DNA of 64,000 nucleotides from CAYNRA01 sp046293395 (GTDB lineage: Bacteria; Bacteroidota; Bacteroidia; Cytophagales; Spirosomataceae). A program made the translations under genes and the position numbers. The notes beneath the pieces were generated by a model that was given only the letters and a program-made list of their open reading frames with translations, had not been told where the DNA came from and ran no database searches. This document shows, in pieces, positions 35,465 to 45,055 of the stretch (positions within the stretch are counted from its first letter, which is position 1; each line of letters starts with the position of its first letter). The stretch spans positions 248,001 to 312,000 of the forward strand of contig JBKBOU010000001.1 in assembly GCA_046293395.1 (NCBI GenBank). The letters are read 5' to 3'.

Positions 35465-36742
35465 ATGAGCAAAGATATCAATATCAAAAGTGGAATCGAC
35501 TGGACAACGGTCATGCTATACCTTTTTCTCCTCCTCATTGGTTGGATTAATATATATGCAGCTGTCTATAATCCGGAAACAATGGAAAGTATTTTTTCAT
35601 TGGATAATAACGCAGGTAAACAGCTGATGTTCATGAGTTTATCTACGATTCTTATCCTCATTATTCTCTTCGTAGATTACAAAGTATATGATGCCTTTGC
35701 GTATATTTTTTACGGAGGAATGATTCTTCTCTTGATTGCAACCATTTTTCTTGGCTCTGATATCAAAGGTTCGCGGTCATGGATAAAGTTGCCTATGGGT
35801 TTTTCGTTGCAACCTGCGGAGTTTTCAAAGATTTTTTCAGCTCTAGCTCTTTCTAAACTTTTGAGTACACAGGGATTTTCCGTGAAAAAGAAAAATGACT
35901 TATTTACCGCCGCTGCCCTTATTTTACTTCCCCCCATTATCATTATCATGCAGAAGGAGACGGGTTCAGCCTTAACGTATGCTGCATTTGTCATCGTACT
36001 TTATAGAGAAGGACTGCCAGGATTCGTGCCTTTTATGGGTATCTCCGCAGTTGCATTGCTTATTCTCTCACTGATTTTTGATGAAGTGCACATCATTTTA
36101 GGTTTAGCTACTGCGGGATTGCTCTTCTGGCGTTTCTTCTTGAAAAGATTTGAACGAAATAGACAAAGTTTCTTATCAATAGCGGGTGTAGTTTTAATCG
36201 GGGCTGTTTTCGTCCTTGGCGTTGATTTCTTTGTGAATAGCGTCTTGCAACCACACCAACAAAAAAGAATTAAAATATTAGTTGACCCCGACAGTGACCC
36301 AAGGGGAGCTGGTTGGAATGTTACCCAGTCCAGAATTGCCATCAGTTCTGGTGGATTTCTAGGCAAAGGTTATTTACAAGGTACACAAACTAAGTTTGAC
36401 TTCGTTCCAGAACAGTCAACAGACTTTATATTCTGTACGATTGGCGAGGAGTGGGGTTTTGTGGGTGGGTTCGTCTTGATTGCTATCTACATGATTCTTC
36501 TCATCCGAATCATTAATTTAGCAGAAAAACAGAAAACAAAATTTGCGCAGGTATATGGCTATTGTGTAGCAAGTTACATGTTTTTTCACTTGCTCATCAA
36601 CGTAGGAATGACCATCGGACTAATGCCGGTTATTGGTATCCCTTTGCCGTTCATTAGCTACGGTGGCTCGTCTCTTTGGTCTTTTACAATCTTACTTTTT
36701 ATCTTTTTGAAACTAGACGCGCACCGTAGCTATAAGGTATAA
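35465..36742 (+). CDS. rodA: rod-shape glycan polymerase RodA
   Basis: A 425-residue SEDS-family protein with about ten membrane spans, the glycosyltransferase partner of PBP2. Characteristic parts are IKGSRSWIKLPMGFSLQPAEF (about residues 98-118), FVPEQSTDFIF containing the aspartate needed for polymerisation (about residue 320), and the C-terminal IPLPFISYGGSS. It lies 15 bases downstream of the PBP2 gene in the same operon. The middle contains an additional long hydrophobic insertion compared with E. coli RodA, which agrees with Bacteroidota homologues. Confidence 0.95.
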   Translation: MSKDINIKSGIDWTTVMLYLFLLLIGWINIYAAVYNPETMESIFSLDNNAGKQLMFMSLSTILILIILFVDYKVYDAFAYIFYGGMILLLIATIFLGSDIKGSRSWIKLPMGFSLQPAEFSKIFSALALSKLLSTQGFSVKKKNDLFTAAALILLPPIIIIMQKETGSALTYAAFVIVLYREGLPGFVPFMGISAVALLILSLIFDEVHIILGLATAGLLFWRFFLKRFERNRQSFLSIAGVVLIGAVFVLGVDFFVNSVLQPHQQKRIKILVDPDSDPRGAGWNVTQSRIAISSGGFLGKGYLQGTQTKFDFVPEQSTDFIFCTIGEEWGFVGGFVLIAIYMILLIRIINLAEKQKTKFAQVYGYCVASYMFFHLLINVGMTIGLMPVIGIPLPFISYGGSSLWSFTILLFIFLKLDAHRSYKV

Positions 36743-36754
36743 TTGTTGGACGCG

Positions 36755-37504
36755 TTAATCTGTCTCAGCACTGTTTTGAATACAAGTTTCTTGGTAATTT
36801 AACAAGAAACTTGCACACACTTCGGGCGCCTCAACCATCGCTGCATGACCAACTGCTTGCAACCACAAAACATGTGGGTTTTGCACCGTAGTTATCTGTT
36901 CTATCGACTTTTCTTTGGTAATAAGCGTATCTTGCCCACCAAAAATAAATGCAATAGGCAGATGGGTTGAAGCCAAAAGGTGCATCCTTCCTTTTCGTGT
37001 CTTCATCGCTTCCGTTGCACCAATGATACTTTCTGTAGGAAGGCTTTTGTTCTCATTTACGATACTTTGAACAGTCTTTGCATTCGTTTCTACAAACTTT
37101 GGCGCAAAAATAGTGGGTAGGAATTCCTCTAAAAATAGAGTAGAAGAGTTACGTTCAATAAATTCAATGGTTTTTTGACGGCTCATCTTGCGTGCGTCAT
37201 TATCAGCAGTACCTACGCTATGGAACAACACGAGTCCTGATGTATTTTTAGGATACTTCTCAAGATAGGCTAGTGAAATATACCCTCCCATCGAATGCCC
37301 GACCAATATAGGAGATGCAATACCACGTTCTTCTAATTGAGTATGTAGCCAATCTGCATATTCCTCAATTGTTTGATAGGACAAAGTGCTGTAGTCAACC
37401 GTAATGACATCCGTTTTCTTAGGTAATTTTTTTAGTAACGGATTCCAGATACTGGATGACATACCAAACCCGTGTATTAGGACTAGTGTGTGTGTTGTGA
37501 GCAT
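36755..37504 (-). CDS. alpha/beta hydrolase
   Basis: A 249-residue soluble hydrolase of the alpha/beta fold. The oxyanion region VLIHGFGMSSSIW is near residues 8-20, the nucleophile elbow is VGHSMGGYISLAYL (serine near 71), and the late QAVGHAAMVEAPE carries the catalytic histidine; the acid is in FGGQDTLI. No membrane or export signal is present. Substrate cannot be predicted; such proteins include esterases and thioesterases. It converges with rodA, 12 bases apart, and no terminator hairpin is obvious between them. Confidence 0.85.
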   Translation of the reverse strand: MLTTHTLVLIHGFGMSSSIWNPLLKKLPKKTDVITVDYSTLSYQTIEEYADWLHTQLEERGIASPILVGHSMGGYISLAYLEKYPKNTSGLVLFHSVGTADNDARKMSRQKTIEFIERNSSTLFLEEFLPTIFAPKFVETNAKTVQSIVNENKSLPTESIIGATEAMKTRKGRMHLLASTHLPIAFIFGGQDTLITKEKSIEQITTVQNPHVLWLQAVGHAAMVEAPEVCASFLLNYQETCIQNSAETD

Positions 37505-37568
37505 GGTTTTTAGGTTAGAACGTAAGAATAGTGCAATGTACGTAAAAATACTTTTTATGTATATATAG

Positions 37569-38153
37569 TTACTTATTTTTTAGGCGAAAAGCTCTTTTTC
37601 TACGTTGTCTTCGGAAATATTTTTTAAATCCTACGAATAAGAGCAACAAAGCCGCAACGCCAAATAGCAAGGCTAGTCCAGTTAAATTGAATAAAGATAG
37701 TATAATAGCCCCGCCTAGAAACAATCCCCCAATTTTTACTTGGTCATTGAAGAAAGAATTTTGCAAGACTTTTTTCCTCTTTTCTGGCTTTTCTTGTTTT
37801 TGAAAAATGGCGAATGGTTTTTTATACGTTGGCTCTTGCCGTTTACTTACCTTTTCTTTCTTTTTTCGATTGAATTTAGGCCAATCCTGTACTTTTTGCT
37901 CCGTACTTTCTATTTGAAATGCTTGTACTGGTAAAACTTCTTCTGATAGAATATTTTCCTTTATTGCAGGAATGACATCTGAGCGTTCTATTTTTGGAGA
38001 GTTAGAAATAGCTTTCTGTTTTTTTTCTGAAACCGGATAAGACTCAGGATGGTAGGAGAATACGGCCATCTGTCTTTTGCAACCGATTAAAAATACAGGA
38101 TAAATAAATACCAAAAAGAAATAATTACGTCTCAAAAGGGTTTGTAAGCGCAT
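37569..38153 (-). CDS. putative lipoprotein with a C-terminal membrane segment
   Basis: A 194-residue protein I do not recognise. The N-terminus has basic residues, a hydrophobic run and a lipobox-like FLIGC (cysteine near residue 25). A long charged region rich in lysine and glutamate follows (about 40-135), then a hydrophobic segment of about 40 residues (about 140-180) ending in a cluster of arginine and lysine. The C-terminal span of this kind, small and basic-tailed, occurs in many Bacteroidota proteins. It is separated from the clpX gene by a strong terminator. Function unknown. Confidence 0.6.
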   Translation of the reverse strand: MRLQTLLRRNYFFLVFIYPVFLIGCKRQMAVFSYHPESYPVSEKKQKAISNSPKIERSDVIPAIKENILSEEVLPVQAFQIESTEQKVQDWPKFNRKKKEKVSKRQEPTYKKPFAIFQKQEKPEKRKKVLQNSFFNDQVKIGGLFLGGAIILSLFNLTGLALLFGVAALLLLFVGFKKYFRRQRRKRAFRLKNK

Positions 38154-38170
38154 ATTGAACGAATTTAATG

Positions 38171-38198
38171 AAAAAAAGAGGCATTGCCTCTTTTTTTT
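38171..38198. terminator. hairpin terminator after clpX
   Basis: A perfect palindrome, arms of AAAAAAAGAGGC and GCCTCTTTTTTT around ATT, overlaps the clpX stop codon on the minus strand. It can end transcription from clpX and is followed on the minus strand by the putative lipoprotein gene. Confidence 0.85.
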
Positions 38199-39450
38199 AA
38201 GAAGCTATTTTTGTGTTTTCATACAACGCGGAACGTTCAAATTTAGTCTTTGCATACGTGGCTGTAACGGTAAACTGCTTTACATCTTTTTGCGAAGGTA
38301 ACTCGAACATGGCATCTGATAGAATAGATTCACAGATAGAGCGTAAACCCCGCGCACCAAGTTTAAAAATAATAGCTTGGTCAACAATGAAATCCAGGGC
38401 TTCTTCTTCAAAAATCAACTCAATACCCTCCATTTGGAATAATTTCTTGTATTGTTTTACCAATGCGTTTTTCGGTTTGACTAATATTTCACGCAGGGCA
38501 GTCCGGTCTAAAGGGTCAAGATAGGTGAGCAAAGGCAAACGACCCAAAAGCTCCGGTATCAATCCAAATGACTTTAAATCTTGTTGTGTAACGTATCTCA
38601 ATAGGTTTTCTTTGTCCACAACTTTATCTTCATTGGTCTTTACAAAACCAATTGATTGTGTATTCATGCGCTTGGAAATATGACGGGTAACTCCATCAAA
38701 TGCTCCTCCGCAGATAAAGAGAATATTCTGCGTATTGATTTGAACCAATTTTTGTTCTGGATGCTTGCGACCACCTTGAGGGGGAACTCCAACAATTGAG
38801 CCTTCTAACAACTTAAGAAGTCCCTGCTGAACACCTTCGCCAGATACATCTCTGGTAATCGATGGATTATCACTTTTTCGCGCAATTTTATCAATTTCGT
38901 CAATGAAAACGATTCCTTTTTCAGCTAATTCAGGTTTGTAATCAGCTGCTTGTAAAAGTCTGCTCAAAATACTTTCAACGTCTTCACCTACATAGCCAGC
39001 CTCTGTGAGTACTGTAGCATCTGCAATGGCAAATGGCACTTGCAATAATTTAGCAATTGTTTTTGCGAGGTACGTTTTACCCGTGCCTGTTTCACCTACC
39101 ATGATGATATTTGATTTTTCAATGTGGATATCATCCTCTAAATCAGGCTGTGAGAGTCGTTTATAGTGATTGTAAACAGCGACACAAAGGGCGCGTTTTG
39201 CTTGGTCTTGGCCAATAATGAATTGGTCTAAATAATCTTTTAATTCTTGTGGAGGCCGTAAATCAAATGATTGTGACTTGGTCTTTTTCTTTACTTCTTT
39301 TTTGTCAATACCGAACAGTTCCTGCTGGATAAGTTCGTTGCCTTGGATAATACAGTGGTTGCAAATATGTCCCTCGATGCCTGAAAGAAGTAAATCCACT
39401 TCGTGTTTTTTTCGCCCACAAAAGGAACAAAAAGGGTCTTGCTTACTCAT
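38197..39450 (-). CDS. clpX: ClpX, ATPase subunit of ClpXP protease
   Basis: A 417-residue AAA+ unfoldase that delivers substrates to ClpP. The ATG at 39,450 (MSKQDPFCSF) is preferred because it gives the usual short lead before the zinc-binding domain; ATG at 39,462 is possible and TTG at 39,540 is unlikely. The zinc finger uses CSFCG and CNHC. Walker A is GETGTGKT (about residue 120), Walker B is IVFIDEIDKI, and the sensor and pore-loop GYVGEDVE are intact. It follows clpP with a hairpin between them. Confidence 0.94.
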   Translation of the reverse strand: MSKQDPFCSFCGRKKHEVDLLLSGIEGHICNHCIIQGNELIQQELFGIDKKEVKKKTKSQSFDLRPPQELKDYLDQFIIGQDQAKRALCVAVYNHYKRLSQPDLEDDIHIEKSNIIMVGETGTGKTYLAKTIAKLLQVPFAIADATVLTEAGYVGEDVESILSRLLQAADYKPELAEKGIVFIDEIDKIARKSDNPSITRDVSGEGVQQGLLKLLEGSIVGVPPQGGRKHPEQKLVQINTQNILFICGGAFDGVTRHISKRMNTQSIGFVKTNEDKVVDKENLLRYVTQQDLKSFGLIPELLGRLPLLTYLDPLDRTALREILVKPKNALVKQYKKLFQMEGIELIFEEEALDFIVDQAIIFKLGARGLRSICESILSDAMFELPSQKDVKQFTVTATYAKTKFERSALYENTKIAS

Positions 39451-39506
39451 TTGATTTTTCATACTTAAAATTTGTCCTTCAAAGAGAACTGGTTGTACAA
39501 AAATCC

Positions 39507-39546
39507 CCTTAGTTGCCACGCAAAGAGCGTTGAAAGGCAACTAAGG
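39507..39546 (-). terminator. hairpin between clpP and clpX
   Basis: Perfect 11-base arms CCTTAGTTGCC (39,507-39,517) and GGCAACTAAGG (39,536-39,546) form a hairpin downstream of the clpP stop in the leftward direction, followed there by GGGGATTTTTG. The T-run is short and follows a G-rich stretch, so partial read-through into clpX is likely. Confidence 0.6.
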
Positions 39547-39555
39547 AGATGTTAA

Positions 39556-40224
39556 TTAACGCGTTAAAACTTCGTCGATAAGACCGTATGCTTTCGCTTC
39601 TTCTGCCTTCATCCAATAATCTCTGTCAGAATCACGCTCGATTTCTTCAAAAGATTTCCCAGTATGGTTCGCTAAAATTTCATATAATTCCTTGCGAAGC
39701 TCAATAATTTGCTTCACCGTGATTTCCATATCCCTGGACTGGCCTTGTGCTCCACCACTTGGTTGATGAATCATTACGCGTGCATGAGGAAGAGCCGTAC
39801 GCTTCCCGGCGGCACCTCCTGCTAATAAAACAGCACCCATAGAGGCTGCCAATGAAGTACAGATGGTAGCTACTTCTGGTCGTACATACTGCATGGTGTC
39901 ATACATACCTAAACCCGCATAGACAGACCCTCCCGGAGAATTGATATACATTAAAATGTCTTTCTTTGCATCCACAGATTCCAAGAAGAGCAATTGTGCA
40001 ACAACAATATTTGCTACTTGGTCATCTACTCCTGTGCCCAAGAAAATAATACGATCCATGATTAACCGAGAAAAAACGTCAATGGCAGCAAAACGCATTG
40101 GACGTTCTTCAATGATGTTAGGAGTCATGTTTGTGACATTATGCTTCACGTAGTCATCAAATGTTAAACCACTCATGCCCATGTGATGTACCGCATACTT
40201 TCTGAATTCTTCGCCAAAATGCAT
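39556..40224 (-). CDS. clpP: ClpP, proteolytic subunit of Clp protease
   Basis: A 222-residue serine protease. The catalytic serine lies in CTSLAASMGAVLLAGG and the catalytic histidine in RVMIHQPSGG, with the aspartate of ERDSDRDYWM as the third residue. The first 25-30 residues before the mature start are typical of ClpP precursors, which are processed. It is upstream of clpX in a leftward unit, and follows the trigger factor gene across a terminator, the order trigger factor, clpP, clpX being conserved in many bacteria. Confidence 0.96.
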   Translation of the reverse strand: MHFGEEFRKYAVHHMGMSGLTFDDYVKHNVTNMTPNIIEERPMRFAAIDVFSRLIMDRIIFLGTGVDDQVANIVVAQLLFLESVDAKKDILMYINSPGGSVYAGLGMYDTMQYVRPEVATICTSLAASMGAVLLAGGAAGKRTALPHARVMIHQPSGGAQGQSRDMEITVKQIIELRKELYEILANHTGKSFEEIERDSDRDYWMKAEEAKAYGLIDEVLTR

Positions 40225-40343
40225 AATTTGATTCGTTTGGTTGTATGTTACTTAATTTATCAGACACCCGTCTTTTGTCTATTGCAAACACAAAAAAGAA
40301 CAAGGAGGTTTCGATTCAATAGGTTGAAATGCAAACAAACAAA

Positions 40344-40369
40344 AAAAACGGGAATAATCCCGTTTTTTA
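40344..40369. terminator. hairpin terminator between trigger factor and clpP genes
   Basis: Arms AAAAACGGGA and TCCCGTTTTT pair around a 4-base loop, with A- and T-runs outside, 20 bases after the stop of the trigger factor gene (leftward). It separates tig from the clpP operon. Confidence 0.85.
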
Positions 40370-40388
40370 TATTCGTATTTCTAAAGTA

Positions 40389-41741
40389 TTATAAGCCGAT
40401 ATTCTCGTAAGAACTTTTAGCTACTTCATTGAATTGTTCTACGGGTACAGAGGTTGTTTCTACCTTTACTTGCCCACGGATATAATCCATTACTTTGCGG
40501 CCAAATGCTTTGTTGAAATAGTTTCTGAACGCGTTTTCTTTGTTTTCTTGCAATTGTTTCCGCGCCATTTGGTCAACGAAATCCTCCATTCCTGGGAATG
40601 ATTGTCCGCCAAAGTAATTGTAGATTTCTGATTTTACCTCTGCCAATACATCGTCAAACTCTACTTTAATAGCTTCGTTATCTTGTGCAATGTAATTCTT
40701 GATTAAATCCAAACGAAGTCCTCTCGCGAAAGCAGGGTAGTCTTTGTCAATATCCTCCATAGAGAATTTTCCTTCGTTGATACCAAACAACCATTTTTTC
40801 AAAAATTCTTCTGGTAATTCGATTTGTGTCGCGGAAATTAAGGCTTTTTCGATTTCAAAATCGAGTAATAATACCGATTCTCTGTCGTAATTTGAACGAA
40901 TGATGTTTTTGATTTCAGCTCTAAATTCTTCTTCGTTCGTTGCCTTTCCTGGTCCAACTGCTTTGTCGAACAATTCTTGATTGATTTCCGCAAGGGTAGG
41001 ACGTGTAATTTTTTCAACAGCAAATTCGAAAATACCACTCAGCGTTGCTGCTTCTTCGTCCGATTTTCCTGTCGCAAAACCTAATTCACGCGTTGTTGCA
41101 AATATTCCTTGAATATCAAAACTAACGCTACTGCCTACCTCAAGTCCTTTGAAGATATGTTGTGCCCCTTCAACCACTTTATCAGTTGGGATGCCAGACT
41201 GGAACTCGAAAGAAGTTTCGGGTTGCGTTAGTTTCCCGAAAACCAAGTCACCGAGTTCAGCAGATTCAGGTGTTTCTTCACCTCCAAAACGAGTCCGAAG
41301 ATCTTGAATTGCCTCATCTACGCGCTCATCAGCAGGTTCGATGGCATATTGTTGAATAGCAGGAAGTGAAGCCAAGTCAAGTGTAAAATCGCTTGCAAGA
41401 CCTACTTCGTATTCAAAACTAAAAGTCGTTTGGTTGTCCCAATCCAACTGATACGCTTCTTCGTTCGGGATAGGGTCGCCAACAACTTGTAATTTATTTT
41501 CTTGAATGTAGCTATTTACTTGTTTACTAACGGCGTTGATAACTTCGTCAATAAGCACGCTTTTGCCATATAATTTTTTGATATAACCAATCGGAACGTG
41601 ACCGGGTCTAAATCCTTTAATTTGTGCAGTTTTAGCGTATTCCTTCAGCTTTTTATCTACTTGAGGTTTGTAGTCACTTTCTGAGATAGTTACGGTCAGG
41701 CGTGCATTAGTCGCCGATTGCTTATCAAATGTAGTCTCCAT
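40389..41741 (-). CDS. tig: trigger factor, ribosome-associated chaperone
   Basis: A 450-residue protein with the N-terminal ribosome-binding domain (about 1-115) including the KGFRPGHVPIGYIKKLYG signature at residues about 43-60, followed by a central domain and a helical C-terminal arm domain (about 250-430). As usual for Bacteroidota, the middle peptidyl-prolyl isomerase domain is only weakly like that of E. coli. It helps nascent chains fold. It is the first gene left of tRNA-Leu, ending in a terminator before clpP. Confidence 0.92.
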   Translation of the reverse strand: METTFDKQSATNARLTVTISESDYKPQVDKKLKEYAKTAQIKGFRPGHVPIGYIKKLYGKSVLIDEVINAVSKQVNSYIQENKLQVVGDPIPNEEAYQLDWDNQTTFSFEYEVGLASDFTLDLASLPAIQQYAIEPADERVDEAIQDLRTRFGGEETPESAELGDLVFGKLTQPETSFEFQSGIPTDKVVEGAQHIFKGLEVGSSVSFDIQGIFATTRELGFATGKSDEEAATLSGIFEFAVEKITRPTLAEINQELFDKAVGPGKATNEEEFRAEIKNIIRSNYDRESVLLLDFEIEKALISATQIELPEEFLKKWLFGINEGKFSMEDIDKDYPAFARGLRLDLIKNYIAQDNEAIKVEFDDVLAEVKSEIYNYFGGQSFPGMEDFVDQMARKQLQENKENAFRNYFNKAFGRKVMDYIRGQVKVETTSVPVEQFNEVAKSSYENIGL

Positions 41742-41836
41742 TTAAGGGAATTTTCTGGGTGAAAAAATAAAAAGATAAATTTATGGATTTCCGCTCTTCG
41801 CGGATAAATCGTCCAAGTTCAATCTGTCTGAAACTT

Positions 41837-41874
41837 AAAAAACCCTCCAACCAAAGAGGTTAAGAGGGTTTTTT
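41837..41874 (-). terminator. terminator of the tRNA-Leu transcript
   Basis: AAAAAACCCTC and GAGGGTTTTTT pair around a loop that contains a second short stem (AACC with GGTT). It lies three bases downstream of the tRNA-Leu 3' end in its leftward direction and ends in T residues on that strand. Confidence 0.8.
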
Positions 41875-41876
41875 TG

Positions 41877-41958
41877 TACGGGCGGAGGGAATCGAACCCC
41901 CACGCCTTGCGGCACTAGATCCTAAGTCTAGCACGTCTACCAGTTCCGCCACGCCCGC
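41877..41958 (-). tRNA. tRNA-Leu (anticodon UAG)
   Basis: The reverse strand reads as a class II tRNA: acceptor GCGGGCG with CGCCCGT (one G-T end pair), D-arm TGGCGGAACTGG-type segment, anticodon stem CTAGA with TCTAG around the loop CTTAGGA, which places TAG at the anticodon, a long variable arm (GTGCCGCAAGGCG) and a T-arm GGTTCGATTCC. The long variable arm excludes other amino acids except Ser and Tyr, and the anticodon names leucine. The CCA end is not encoded. It has its own terminator. Confidence 0.95.
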
Positions 41959-42181
41959 AATCCGTGTGATTGGAGTGCAAAGGTAATTAGCTTTTTTTAA
42001 TTGTCAAATATTTTGACGAAAAAAAATCACTTTTTTTGTTTATTCTCACCTTTTTTGAATCAAAACAATCTGTCATCTCCCTCCTTTCAAACAAAGCTGA
42101 TTTTTGAGTACCCATATATTTGGTTTTGAAAAAGCATTTTAATTAATTGCTACTTATTCGTTAAATTTAGAGATACCTGTG

Positions 42182-44455
42182 ATGAAAACGGAAGTGAATC
42201 AAGTCCAACAAACCAAGTCAGAAGAATACTATTCTCCTGAAGAAAAGAAAGAAATTAGTAAAAGGTATCGCAAAATCTTACGTTCCTTGAAACCCTTCTT
42301 GAAAGGGAATGATGTCCAGCAAATTCGCAAAGCGTTCAATATCTCGTTGGATGCCCACAAAGAAATGCGTAGAAAGTCAGGGGAGCCTTACATTTACCAT
42401 CCACTGGAGGTGGCATCCATTTGTGTGGATGAAATTGGCTTAGGCCCGACTTCCATTATTTGTGCTCTGCTGCACGATGTCGTAGAAGATACAGACCTGA
42501 CATTGCAAGACATCGAACGCGATTTTGGTTCCAAAGTCGCTCAAATCATTGACGGACTGACGAAAATCGCTGAAAATTTTGAGCAAAGCCAATCCGCGCA
42601 AGCTGAGAATTTCCGTAAAATGCTTTTGACTCTCTCGGAGGACGTTCGGGTTATTTTAATTAAGCTGGCAGATAGGTTGCACAATATGCGCACGTTGGAA
42701 AGTATGGCGCGAAATTCACAACTGAAAATCGCACACGAAACCATCTATATTTATGCCCCTCTTGCGCACAGATTGGGTTTGTATCAAATTAAATCTGAAT
42801 TAGAAGACCTGTATTTGAAATACAACGAGCCAGAGATTTACAAAGAAATCGCGCAAAAACTGAAGTCAACGAAAGCAACCCGTGAGAAAATCGTGGATCG
42901 CTTCATGCAGCCGATTGTCAAAAGATTGCAAGACGCTAATATTGATTTTTATATCAAAGGAAGGCCCAAACATATCTATTCGATTTGGAATAAAATTAAA
43001 AAACAGAACATTCCATTTGAAAAAATATTTGATTTATTCGCCATTCGAATCATCATCAAAGGGATTCCAGTGACAGAAAAGGAACGGGAAAAAGCGGCTT
43101 GTTGGGCGGCGTATTCCATTGTAACGGACGAATATACGCCCAATCCGGATAGATTAAAAGATTGGATTTCAACGCCACGCTCCAACGGGTACGAGTCCTT
43201 GCACACAACCGTAATGAGCCATACGGGTGCTTGGGTAGAAGTACAAATTCGAACGGAACGTATGGATGAAATCGCTGAAAGAGGGTATGCTGCACATTGG
43301 AAATACAAAGGAAGTAATACATTAATTAATCAACCTTTGGATCAATGGATTAATCAAGTGCGGGAAACATTGGAGGCAAAAGACCATTCAGCTATTGAAT
43401 TTATCGAGGATTTTCGAGGAAATTTATACAATGAGGAGGTTTTTGTATTTACTCCAAAAGGAGATTTAAAAGTTTTGCGGAAAGGTGCAACAGTACTGGA
43501 TTTTGCGTTTGAAATTCATACGGAAATTGGGAAAAAATGTACGGCTGGTAAGTTAAACGGGCATTTAGTTCCGATTAGTCATGTATTGCGAAATGGGGAT
43601 CAAGTAGAAATTTTAACAACGAAAAATCAATCTCCGTCCGAAGATTGGCTTCGATTTGTGGTTACATCTAAAGCCAAAGCGCGAATCAAAGATTTGCTGA
43701 AAGAAGGAAATAAGGTGTATATCACGGACGGGAAGGACATTATTTTCAAAAAACTTAAAAATTTAGGATTAGAAAATAATCTGGAGACCATAAACCAGCT
43801 TCGTGCCTTCTTTAATAAAAAAGATTACAATGAATTGTATTATTTCTTTGGGAAAGGTTATTTGCAGCCCGATGAAATCAAGAAGTTCAAGAACGAGCGG
43901 GAAGCGACTATCAACCGGCAGAAAAAAATCATTGGAGATGAAAAAATACCGGTAGATGCGAAAAGTTTTGAGAAAGCGCTTAAAAAATCGCAAGGACAAG
44001 ATACCATCTTGATTGGGGATGACATGCAAAAAATTGATTTTTCGTTGGCTCCCTGCTGCAATCCAATTCCTGGGGATGATGTTTTTGGATTTCTAACTGT
44101 TACGGAAGGAATTAAAATTCACCGGAATGCATGTCCGAACGCGCAGCAATTGCTTTCATCGTACGGGAATCGAGTAATCAAGGCGAGATGGTCATCCCAG
44201 TTGGCACAGTCGTATCTGGTTTCTATTACATTGAGTGGCATAGACCGCGTGGGTATGATTCAAGATATTTCAAGAATTATCTCCGCAGAATTACATATTA
44301 ATATGCGTGGTTTGCAAGTGGAGACTTTTGAAGGTATTTTTGAGGGAACCATCAAAGTGTATGTCAATGATACAAAACATCTCGATACGCTCATGTCAAA
44401 ACTCTCGTCTATTGAAGGGATTGACTCCGTTTCACGTATGCAAGCTGAAGAATAG
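42182..44455 (+). CDS. spoT: bifunctional (p)ppGpp synthetase/hydrolase (Rel/SpoT)
   Basis: A 757-residue stringent-response enzyme, starting at the ATG at 42,182; the codon before it is GTG. The HD hydrolase domain has H73 in YHPLEVASI and the HD pair H98-D99 in LLHDVVEDTD. The synthetase domain with its STPRSNGYESLHTTV segment follows (about 240-340), then TGS (VFVFTPKGDLKVL), a helical part with the cysteine pair CCNPIPGDD, and a C-terminal ACT domain (VSITLSGIDRVGMIQDI). Both catalytic activities are predicted, as in the single Rel protein of Bacteroidota. A long intergenic region with tRNA-Leu lies upstream. Confidence 0.95.
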   Translation: MKTEVNQVQQTKSEEYYSPEEKKEISKRYRKILRSLKPFLKGNDVQQIRKAFNISLDAHKEMRRKSGEPYIYHPLEVASICVDEIGLGPTSIICALLHDVVEDTDLTLQDIERDFGSKVAQIIDGLTKIAENFEQSQSAQAENFRKMLLTLSEDVRVILIKLADRLHNMRTLESMARNSQLKIAHETIYIYAPLAHRLGLYQIKSELEDLYLKYNEPEIYKEIAQKLKSTKATREKIVDRFMQPIVKRLQDANIDFYIKGRPKHIYSIWNKIKKQNIPFEKIFDLFAIRIIIKGIPVTEKEREKAACWAAYSIVTDEYTPNPDRLKDWISTPRSNGYESLHTTVMSHTGAWVEVQIRTERMDEIAERGYAAHWKYKGSNTLINQPLDQWINQVRETLEAKDHSAIEFIEDFRGNLYNEEVFVFTPKGDLKVLRKGATVLDFAFEIHTEIGKKCTAGKLNGHLVPISHVLRNGDQVEILTTKNQSPSEDWLRFVVTSKAKARIKDLLKEGNKVYITDGKDIIFKKLKNLGLENNLETINQLRAFFNKKDYNELYYFFGKGYLQPDEIKKFKNEREATINRQKKIIGDEKIPVDAKSFEKALKKSQGQDTILIGDDMQKIDFSLAPCCNPIPGDDVFGFLTVTEGIKIHRNACPNAQQLLSSYGNRVIKARWSSQLAQSYLVSITLSGIDRVGMIQDISRIISAELHINMRGLQVETFEGIFEGTIKVYVNDTKHLDTLMSKLSSIEGIDSVSRMQAEE

Positions 44456-44456
44456 G

Positions 44457-44996
44457 ATGAGGATAAGAAAACGAGTGAGTATGCTGGTTTTGGGTTTACT
44501 ATGCTTTTCTATGCAAAGTCAAGCTCAATGGAAAAGCAGTATTTCAGACACGCTTATTGTGTATAGAACCCCCTTTGGAGCTCGACTTTATTTAGGCGAA
44601 ATTAAATTAACGCGCGAACAAGGTGTATTGTTAATGAAGGAAAATCGGTCAACGAGTCGCTCCTGGAAGGCTGGAAACGTAATTTCAACGATGGGCTTTG
44701 TTACGGCTGGAGCCGGTTTGTATCTTTCGTATGTGTCGTTAAAGGGAGAAACTGTTACAGCGCCTGATTTTACGGGTAATTTGGTGACATACAAGGTTCG
44801 AGATCAATTATCACTTGCAGCTGGGTTGGTTACATTTGTTGTTGGAGCTTCTTTGATACAGGTAGGTGTAGATAAAAAAATAGGTGTTATTCGACGGTTT
44901 AATACGAACCAAAAAGGAGAGAAGCTCGAGAAAGTGACTTTATATTTCGGTTTACAAGACATAAACAGGATTGGTTTTCGTGTAAAATTACCCTAA
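44457..44996 (+). CDS. exported protein with two hydrophobic segments, unknown function
   Basis: A 179-residue protein beginning at the ATG at 44,457, one base after the Rel/SpoT stop; longer readings extend into that gene. It has a signal peptide (basic, hydrophobic, ending QSQAQ near residue 24), a charged region, and two hydrophobic stretches (about residues 78-100 and 116-140) separated by a short loop. The rest is strand-rich and could form a small envelope assembly. The tight position suggests translation coupled to rel, without functional meaning known. I do not recognise the family. Confidence 0.6.
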   Translation: MRIRKRVSMLVLGLLCFSMQSQAQWKSSISDTLIVYRTPFGARLYLGEIKLTREQGVLLMKENRSTSRSWKAGNVISTMGFVTAGAGLYLSYVSLKGETVTAPDFTGNLVTYKVRDQLSLAAGLVTFVVGASLIQVGVDKKIGVIRRFNTNQKGEKLEKVTLYFGLQDINRIGFRVKLP

Positions 44997-45055
44997 ATTT
45001 GTGTATTAATTGAGCAGGCACGCACAAGCAGGGTACAAGAGAATAAAGAAAGATA

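Noticed and set aside
41877..41958. tRNA-Leu as an attachment site of an integrated element
   Set aside because: No duplicate of the tRNA end and no integrase or foreign genes were found on either side; both flanks are housekeeping genes.
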